64,000 nt of DNA from Histomonas meleagridis. Taxonomy: Eukaryota > Parabasalia > Tritrichomonadida > Dientamoebidae. The stretch covers positions 62,001 to 126,000 of the forward strand of contig WSYJ01000009.1 of assembly GCA_020186115.1 (NCBI GenBank). The letters are read 5' to 3'. Below are positions 57,299 to 64,000 of this stretch, one piece after another. The notes below the pieces were generated by a model. That model saw only the letters and a list, made by a program, of their open reading frames with translations. It was not told the DNA's origin and searched no databases. The stretch's first letter is position 1. Every line of letters begins with the position of its first letter. Position numbers and translations under genes: made by a program.

Positions 57299-59761
57299 AT
57301 GAGCACAGATCTAAGATATTTATGTCAAACACTTAAAGAAAATGAACGAAATTTAATGAAATTTAATAATATTATTGAACAATATCTTTCAACAGTAAAA
57401 GTTGATTCAAAATATATAAATATAATAACGAATGATTCTTCATTTCCTATATTAATTCAACATTTATTTTATTCATTAAGTCAAATTCATATTCCATCTA
57501 TTTCGAAAGAAAAACTTCCAAAACATATTTTTTTAATTGTTCAATATTTTACAGAAATATCAACAAACAATCCACAATTATCACGTATTATTTCAAGGAA
57601 TATTTCATTTGATATACTTTTTGAAATTTTTTTTCAAAGTTCATCTTTAGATTCGAAAAACATCAAAGAAGAACCACGACGATATCTTCCATATTTAAAA
57701 TTAATCTCAATGTTATCACTTGAATCAGATTTTTTATTTAAATCTACGATATCAATGAAATATTATTATGAAATCATCAAAGAAATATTTACTTTTCCTG
57801 AAGTTTCTAAATGGACATTTTTATCATTTATTGGATTAATTAAAAACACGCCAACATTTTTAAACTTTTTACGAACAAATCCAACATTTTTACAACTTAA
57901 AACGAAAATCAGTCAATTTCTTACATCGAATGATATTATATTAATCAATTCAACACTTTTAATTCTTTTAATTTTATTTCCATCAAGTATCAAAGTGAAC
58001 ATTGTTATTAAAACAGTTTTCGAATCATTCGAATATATTCAAATATTTCCACCACTTTTATATATATTAATCTTTCTTCTTGAAGAAATTAAATATTTAT
58101 ATCAAATGAAAGAAGATGAATATTTAAAACTTATTAAAATTTCATTTTCAAATGAAAATAATTTTTTTATTATTTATAAATATTTTTAATCAACAACAAC
58201 AAGATTACGAAATTCTTCGAAATCTTTTATTAAAAGATAATTTACTTTTTACTATTTTTAAAATATTCACTTAAATCGAATAATAATTTTGTATTAATTT
58301 GTATTTGTGAATTTTTATATAATATTTTTATGTATAATCCAATTAAACTTAACTTTCATGTAAATAATATTCTAGAAGATATTAATAAAATAACAAGTAA
58401 AATAATTCAAAAAACTTTTAACAAAACAAAATTCTCAACAAAATCTTATTTCTAAGGAATCATTCATTCTTTTACTTCGTTTTCTTATCAGATCAAAAGA
58501 TTTTCTTCATTTAACGATTCAACAATTTATCGAAAATGAAGAAAATCTTTTTATTGAATTTCAACGTCAAATTGAACATCAAAATTCATTTTTTAACGAA
58601 TTCTATTTTTTTTATTTTTTATATCAACTTTCGAAATATTTAAAACATTTTAAAGAAAAGCTTATTCAAATTATCATTGAAAGTGAATTTTTATATTTAA
58701 TCATTTATAATTTAAAGAATTCATTTAATCGTCAAACGATTGAAGATAATATTTTTACGTTAATTATTATATTAAATAATTTTCAAGATATTTCTCACGA
58801 AACGCCATTTTATGATATAATTATTTCATCATATTTAAGATTTAATAATGATTATAATGAAAAAGAAAAATTTATATATCAACAAAATCATGAAATTCAA
58901 ACCAAATTAAAAGAACAACTTCAAGAAAAAGAAATATTTAAACGAAAGAAAGAAGAAGAACTTGAAGAACGAAATCAAATTATTCTGAAACTTAAAGAAA
59001 TTAATGAAAATAATAAACAACGAAATGAAAATCTAGAAGAAGAAAATCGACAACTTAAACAAATAAATGATAAATTGAAACGAAAATATAATGAAATCAA
59101 ACAAAAAGAAGAAAAACTTGAAGAAATGAATCAAATTTTGAATCAGAAGAACAACGAATTCAAACAAAGAATAATTCAATCGACGATTCGTGCAACAGAA
59201 GCGAATAATAAAATCAATCGATATGAAAATATTCGAAATCATATTCAAGAACGAGAAGAAAGAATAGATAAACTTCAAACACATTTAAGTCGACAACAAA
59301 AGAATCAAGAAAGAGACAAAAAACGAATTAAAACACTTCAAACACGACTTCAACAAATCAAGACAACGAAAGATAAAATCACGAAAGAGAATGACGAAAT
59401 GAAAGAAACCATTCAAAACATTGATGAAGAACATATCGAAATTCAAGAACAAATGAAATTATTCGAAGACGAAATCAAAGAACTTCAACACCGCAAAAAT
59501 GAAATCGAAAGTAACAATCGAATATTAAATATTGAATTGAATCAATTACGAAAACGACAAGAAATTCAAGAAAGAGAAAAAGAAACATATTTCAATATTA
59601 ATGAAGAAAAATTAAAGAATTATGAAATATTGAAGAACAAAGTTGCAAAACTTGAAGAAAGTAATCACAAATATCGAATGTTAATTAAATTAATTCATCG
59701 AACGACAAATTCATCGACGACATTACCAACATCAGTTGAAAAGTTTCTTAATTCCACATAA
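57299..59761 (+). pseudogene. ARM/HEAT head plus coiled-coil protein, interrupted by three frameshifts
   Basis: The ATG frame from 57299 stops at 58189 (296 codons; helical repeats such as PKHIFLIVQYFTEIST). The sequence continues in the +1 frame to a stop at 58272 (QDYEILRNLLLKDNLLF), then in the +2 frame to 58453 (NNNFVLICICEFLYNIFMYN), then returns to the first frame and runs open to 59761. Together it would be about 820 residues: a helical N-terminal half and a long Glu/Lys/Asn/Gln-rich coiled coil (KLKEQLQEKEIFKRKKEEEL and on). Head plus coiled coil resembles tethers such as p115/Uso1 or CIP2A. The net shift is zero, so three one-base changes suffice; they lie near T- or A-runs at about 58170, 58265 and 58440. 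Either assembly errors or an early decay. Confidence 0.55.
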
Positions 59762-60431
59762 TAAATTTTTTTTTTTTTTTTTTTTTTTTTGGTCATGTAT
59801 TTATATATATGCTTTGATACAAATTTTAAGCTTATGTTTGAAATTAAAATCTAAATAATCATTTTCGTTTTGTTAAATCAATAATGTTTAATGAAATGTT
59901 ATCATAAACATGTAGAATATTTTAAAAAAATAACATTAATTATTACGAAATAATATAAATTTTTTTCTTAATTGATTCATTAATTAATCATCAAGTTGAT
60001 TAAGATGGAAACATTTGACTAAAGTCTCCTGATTTTTGTAAGGTATATGATTCGACATTGTCACTTTTTAAAATCGAGAAGTTGAACATTTTTTTATTAA
60101 ATCTTTGAGCTTTCACTTACGTATTATCGAATAAAACTGGTTGAGGTGAGCTTCGTATCGTTACTAAAAACGAGACATAATAACTTGAATTTCCTGTAAA
60201 GATTGAACAAATGCAATAGTTGAATTTTTATATTTTTGACCAACAGATCGTATACAGCTCTTTTACAATGGACTAATAATACTGCATGTGATACATCGGA
60301 AAGTCAAACAAAAAACTTTTATTATTTCACTTTACGAAGCAAGAGTATTCTCATTTTTGCTTGAAAAATTCAACTTTTTCACTTGTTTATACTCTCAAAT
60401 TTTAATTATATCCGTTATTAATATTTTCCAC
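59762..60431. other. Intergenic with long T-run; promoter of ankyrin gene 4
   Basis: A run of about 24 T lies at 59767-59790. A frame open from 60288 (GTG) joins the ankyrin gene, but its first ATG is 60432, so the upstream part is taken as untranslated. Contains atatccgttatt (about 60408-60419) near the start. Confidence 0.45.
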
Positions 60432-61703
60432 ATGAGGCCAAAGGAACATTGCAACTGGGAAACAATTCTATCAATAAATCAAGCAATTTTTAGTTTGAAT
60501 GAAGAAAATTTCTCTATGTCTTTTGGTTTAATAATCAACAAATTTGATGAAATCCATCCTTTATCTTATGATTTAATTATTATTCAAATGATATATTATT
60601 CATTTGTAATCAAAAATAATAAAGTAAATTTATTTTTGAATATTATAAAAGAAATAAGAAAATTTGAAGAGTGTAATAAAATCAAATCGAATATATTTGA
60701 TATATTTGGGCGATTTCTTTATAATATGGATACATATGAATCAAATTGTCTTCTTGAAGCCATGATTGAACATAATTTTCTTGAACCAAATATCGTAAAA
60801 AACAATCAGAGTGTTTATTTTGCATATTATATGTCTAAAGAAGATTTAGCAATCCTTTTAAGGGAAAATGATTTTGTAAATTATGAAGAACTTTCAAAGA
60901 ATAATTGGGAGCTTCATAAGAAATTAATTAGAGAAGGGCATAATCCAAATGAAATAGCAAAAATAATTCGAAATGATGAAATCGAAAGACTTCAAGAAAT
61001 ATCATCACAAACGAATTTTGATTTTAATAAAACAATTGAACGATCACTTTATGAAAGATGTTCATTTATCAATAAATATAATGTTACATTAATTGATTAT
61101 GCAGCATTTTTTTCTTCTGTTAAATGTTTTAAATATTTACTTATGAATGGTGCAAAAGTAAAATATACTGGAACATATGCAATTGCAGGTGGAAATGAAG
61201 AAATTATTCATTTATGTGAACAAAATCATTCATCGTTTGAAGATGCATATGAAGCAGCAATTGCATTTCATCAAAATGAAATTTTTCATTATATTTATGA
61301 GAATAAATTAAAAGAAATTAATAATTTAGAAGAAATAGGAAAGTTTTGTGTTTTGTATCATAATTATGAAATATTTTCATTTTTAGTTAAAGAAGGAATG
61401 AAAATAAATGATGATATTATTAATGAATCAGCAATTATTGGAAATATTCTTTTAGTTGAAGATTTTCTTAAAGAGCATTCAATTCCTCATGATATATTAA
61501 TATTTTCATCTAGATCAGGAAATATTGAACTTGTTGAATACGTTTTAAAACAAGAAGGAATTGATATTAATGCTAAAGATATTTATTTGTTTTATTTAAA
61601 ATTTATTTTGATAATTTTATATTTCAAAATAATGTTTGGAAATTATTTAAATTATTTGAAACAGCACTTATCAAAGCATCTTATTATGGTCGAACAGATA
61701 TAG
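60432..61703 (+). CDS. Ankyrin gene 4: N-terminal DUF3447/ankyrin reading frame
   Basis: 423 residues to the first stop; true coding to the Asp codon 61578-61580, then spacer. Start MRPKEHCNWETILSINQAIF aligns with the paralogues' N-domains. Landmarks: NNWELHKKLIREGHNPNEIA, IIRNDEIERLQEISSQTNFDF, IDYAAFFSSVKCFKYLLMNG, YAIAGGNEEIIHLCEQNHSS, then EIFSFLVKEGMKINDDI and ankyrin-like repeats ending GIDINAKD. Closest to ankyrin gene 3 in these motifs. The gene is completed by the modules 61661-63154. Confidence 0.75.
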   Translation: MRPKEHCNWETILSINQAIFSLNEENFSMSFGLIINKFDEIHPLSYDLIIIQMIYYSFVIKNNKVNLFLNIIKEIRKFEECNKIKSNIFDIFGRFLYNMDTYESNCLLEAMIEHNFLEPNIVKNNQSVYFAYYMSKEDLAILLRENDFVNYEELSKNNWELHKKLIREGHNPNEIAKIIRNDEIERLQEISSQTNFDFNKTIERSLYERCSFINKYNVTLIDYAAFFSSVKCFKYLLMNGAKVKYTGTYAIAGGNEEIIHLCEQNHSSFEDAYEAAIAFHQNEIFHYIYENKLKEINNLEEIGKFCVLYHNYEIFSFLVKEGMKINDDIINESAIIGNILLVEDFLKEHSIPHDILIFSSRSGNIELVEYVLKQEGIDINAKDIYLFYLKFILIILYFKIMFGNYLNYLKQHLSKHLIMVEQI

Positions 61704-63154
61704 TTAAATTACTTCTTGAACAAGAAGGAATTGATATTAATATCAAAAATATTTATTTGTTTTATTTGATATTTGTTTTTATAATTTCGTATTTCAAAAT
61801 AATATTTGGAAATTATTTAAATTATTTAGAACAGCACTTTTTGAAGCATCATCAAAAGGTCATACAGAAATAGTTAAATTACTTCTTGAACAAAAAGGAA
61901 TTGATATTAATGCTAAAGATAATTTTTGCTTTCATAATTTGGTATTTCAAAATAATAATTGGAAATTATTTAAATTATTTGATACAGCACTTATGATAGC
62001 ATCTTATGAAGGTCATACAGAAATAGTTAAATTACTTCTTGAACAAAAAGGAATTGATATTAATGCTAAAGATAAAATAAATTTAAATAATTTGAAATTT
62101 CAAAATAATATTTGGAAATAATTTAAATTATTCAGAACAGCACTTATGTTTGCATCTAGAAATGGTTATACAGAAATAGTTAAATTACTTCTTGAACAAG
62201 AAGGAATTGATATTAATGCTAAAGATATTTATTTGTTTTATTTGAAATTTATTTTAATAATTTGATATTTCAAAATAATATTTGGAAATTATTTAATACA
62301 GCACTTATGAATGCATCTAGAGATGGACATATAGAAATAGTTAAATTACTTCTTGAACAAGAAGGAATTGATATTAATGCTAAAGATAATTTTTGCTTTC
62401 ATAATTTGGTATTTCAAAATAATATTTGAAAATTATTTAAATTATTTGATACAGCACTTATGATAGCATCTTATGAAGGTCATACAGAAATAGTTAAATT
62501 ACTTCTTGAACAAAAAGGAATTGATCTTAATGCTAAAGATAATTTTTGCTTTCATAATTTCTTATTTCAAAATAATATTTGGAAATTATTTAAATTATTT
62601 AGAACAGCACTTTTTGAAGCATCTTATTATGGTTACACAGAAATAGTTAAATTACTTCTTGAACAAGAAGGAATTGATATTAATGCTAAAGATAATTTTT
62701 GCTTTCATAATTTGGTATTTCAAAATAATATTTGAAAATTATTTAAATTATTTGATACAGCACTTATGATAGCATCTTATGAAGGTCATACAGAAATAGT
62801 TAAATTACTTCTTGAACAAAAAGGAATTGATCTTAATGCTAAAGATAATTTTTGCTTTCATAATTTCTTATTTCAAAATAATATTTGGAAATTATTTAAA
62901 TTATTTAGAACAGCACTTTTTGAAGCATCTTATTATGGTTACACAGAAATAGTTAAATTACTTCTTGAACAAGAAGGAATTGATATTAATAATAAAGATA
63001 TTTATTTGTTTTATTTGAAATTTATTTTAATAATTTAATATTTCAAAATAATATTTGGAAATTATTTAAATTATTTAATACACCACTTATGAATGCATCT
63101 GAAAATGGTAACACAGAAATAGTTAAATTACTTCTTGAAAAAAGATGGAATTGA
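61581..63154 (+). repeat. Ankyrin gene 4: ten split modules, 80-nt and shortened 63- or 71-nt spacers
   Basis: Modules begin at 61661, 61831, 61984, 62137, 62298, 62451, 62604, 62757, 62910 and 63080; the steps are 170, 153, 153, 161, 153, 153, 153, 153 and 170. The spacers are 80 nt (first two and last), 63 nt (most) or 71 nt. The 80-nt spacer reads as four 20-nt units: ATTTATTTGTTTTATTTGAA-like, ATTTATTTTAATAATTTGAT, ATTTCAAAATAATATTTGGA and AATTATTTAAATTATTTGAA. The 63-nt form has lost 17 nt from the first two units and is in frame, but three of six copies carry TGA or TAA. Modules are nearly identical (TALMIASYEGHTEIVKLLLE). The last module has a one-base insertion after LLLEK and ends in TGA (63152-63154). 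Confidence 0.8.
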
Positions 63155-63538
63155 TATTAATGCTATAAATATTTATTTTTCGTGTTAATTATTAAATGAA
63201 AAGATCCTTTCAAATATTGCATTAAAAAAAATTTAGTTAAATAAAAACATTCTCCACCACATTATAAATAAATTACATTAACTGATCTGCTCGGATTAAC
63301 CTGTTTTTGGACGAGCTGGGTTGTAATGAGTGAATTGAATGGTTGTAAAATAACATTTTGGTTTGAATTGTCAGATTTATACAACCATGTTACAACAGTG
63401 AACTGACAGACAACAATAGCTCTCAATTTGTTATTGACTTATTTTATGGTCATTATTTCATATGAAATGTCATGGATAGCGGTTAGTTTACATATCGTGT
63501 TATTCAAAAAGTTTTATCGTAAAATTTATAAAAATTAA
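63155..63538. other. Intergenic, no supported gene
   Basis: 3' flank of ankyrin gene 4, then AT-rich sequence with a short 26-codon frame at 63327 that I do not support. Confidence 0.45.
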
Positions 63539-64000
63539 AATATATTAATTTGTACATTATTTAATAATGCATTTAGTAGTTATGAACTATCTTATGCATA
63601 TGATGATACTGGTAAATTAATATTATCGTGTGCATATATAAAAACATTAAGTAGTCCTGATGAAATTACAGGTGATGTTATTTATAGTGAAAGCTGGACT
63701 AAAGACAATGCAAATATTACATATAGTATTTCAAGAGATGAAACAAAAGATGTTAATTTTGTTATGACTTCTACTTCTTATAATAATGATGCAACTACAT
63801 ATAGTATTTATGCTTATTATAACGCCTTTTATAGTATAAATGATATTAAACCAAGTGTTAATACTAATCTTATTGAATTCTTAAAGTTTTTAAATCAAAG
63901 TACTATAACTAATGATATAAAAATATTAACTGAACATACTAAAAATAAAACATTCTATAATGTTTGGAATAGAGAATATTTAGAATTCCATGCTTCATTC
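63539..64000 (+). CDS. Open 3'-running fragment of an unidentified protein (cut by window end)
   Basis: An open plus-strand frame begins after a TAA at 63536-63538 and continues to the last base. It has no ATG near its 5' end (the first is about 63760). It reads FSSYELSYAYDDTGKLILSC, SSPDEITGDVIYSESWTKDN, ATTYSIYAYYNAFYSIND and NTNLIEFLKFLNQSTITND, i.e. Ser/Thr/Tyr/Asn-rich beta-type sequence such as surface proteins have. Codon use is like ordinary coding DNA here. It may be a 5'-truncated gene, an internal exon, or a relic. No family recognised. Confidence 0.4.

Noticed and set aside
61939-63038. Separate short ankyrin genes (60-91 codons)
   Set aside because: They are pieces of ankyrin gene 4 that read through open 63-nt spacers; their ATGs are internal codons.

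Overview
The window looks like nuclear DNA of a parabasalid protist (trichomonad), most likely a Tritrichomonas-type genome. The support is strongly AT-rich sequence, compact single-exon eukaryotic genes on both strands with short gaps, a family of DUF3447/ankyrin proteins of the kind that is expanded in trichomonads, Inr-like TCA(C/G)T sites next to start codons, and many stop codons embedded in TAAA. No prokaryotic signal, rRNA or CRISPR was seen. The species is an inference.

Layout. 0-8 kb: SP-RING SUMO ligase-like gene, an unidentified beta-rich protein, a type II membrane glycosyltransferase-like protein, an ER SDF2/MIR protein and LST8. 8-17 kb: a giant neurofibromin-like HEAT/Sec14-PH protein and a RAB3GAP2-like protein. 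17-23 kb: ankyrin gene 1 (minus), a UBR-box miniprotein, ankyrin gene 3 (plus). 23.6-25.4 kb: a 69-bp satellite of about 25 copies. 25.5-28.3 kb: AP-2 alpha adaptin. 28.9-34.8 kb: ankyrin gene 2, about 25 split ankyrin modules. 35-43 kb: ribosomal protein eL41 (25 aa), nucleoplasmin-like protein, small membrane protein, ARPC2, a type I membrane protein, tRNA-Thr(AGU), AHA1 N-domain, UBX/UBA adaptor. 43-53 kb: RalGAP-alpha-like protein, two tetraspan proteins, a coiled-coil protein, a DENN protein, uridine phosphorylase. 54-60 kb: an unidentified protein, a tail-anchored protein, a secreted protein with cationic amphipathic helices, RPAC2 (AC19), a frameshifted ARM/coiled-coil gene. 60-63 kb: ankyrin gene 4. 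The last 460 bases are an open fragment of another protein.

Most unusual signal. All four ankyrin genes have one intact N-terminal reading frame followed by ankyrin modules (about 90 nt each, all open) separated by AT-rich spacers that cannot be read through. The spacers are quantised: almost all are exactly 80 nt, others 60, 100 or 40 nt, and they are visibly built from diverged 20-nt units. In the two minus-strand genes the module spacing is 170 nt nearly every time although module sequences differ widely. Because 170 is not a multiple of three, the spacer must be removed or skipped if the protein is made. The spacers do not carry the known trichomonad splice signals. This looks like a fixed-length, non-canonical intron-like system, or a very orderly relic.

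Functional themes: membrane traffic (AP-2, DENN, RAB3GAP2, UBX adaptor), small-GTPase control (neurofibromin-like, RalGAP-alpha-like), TOR signalling (LST8), actin nucleation (ARPC2), proteostasis (AHA1, SDF2, UBR box). The genes are not arranged in operons.
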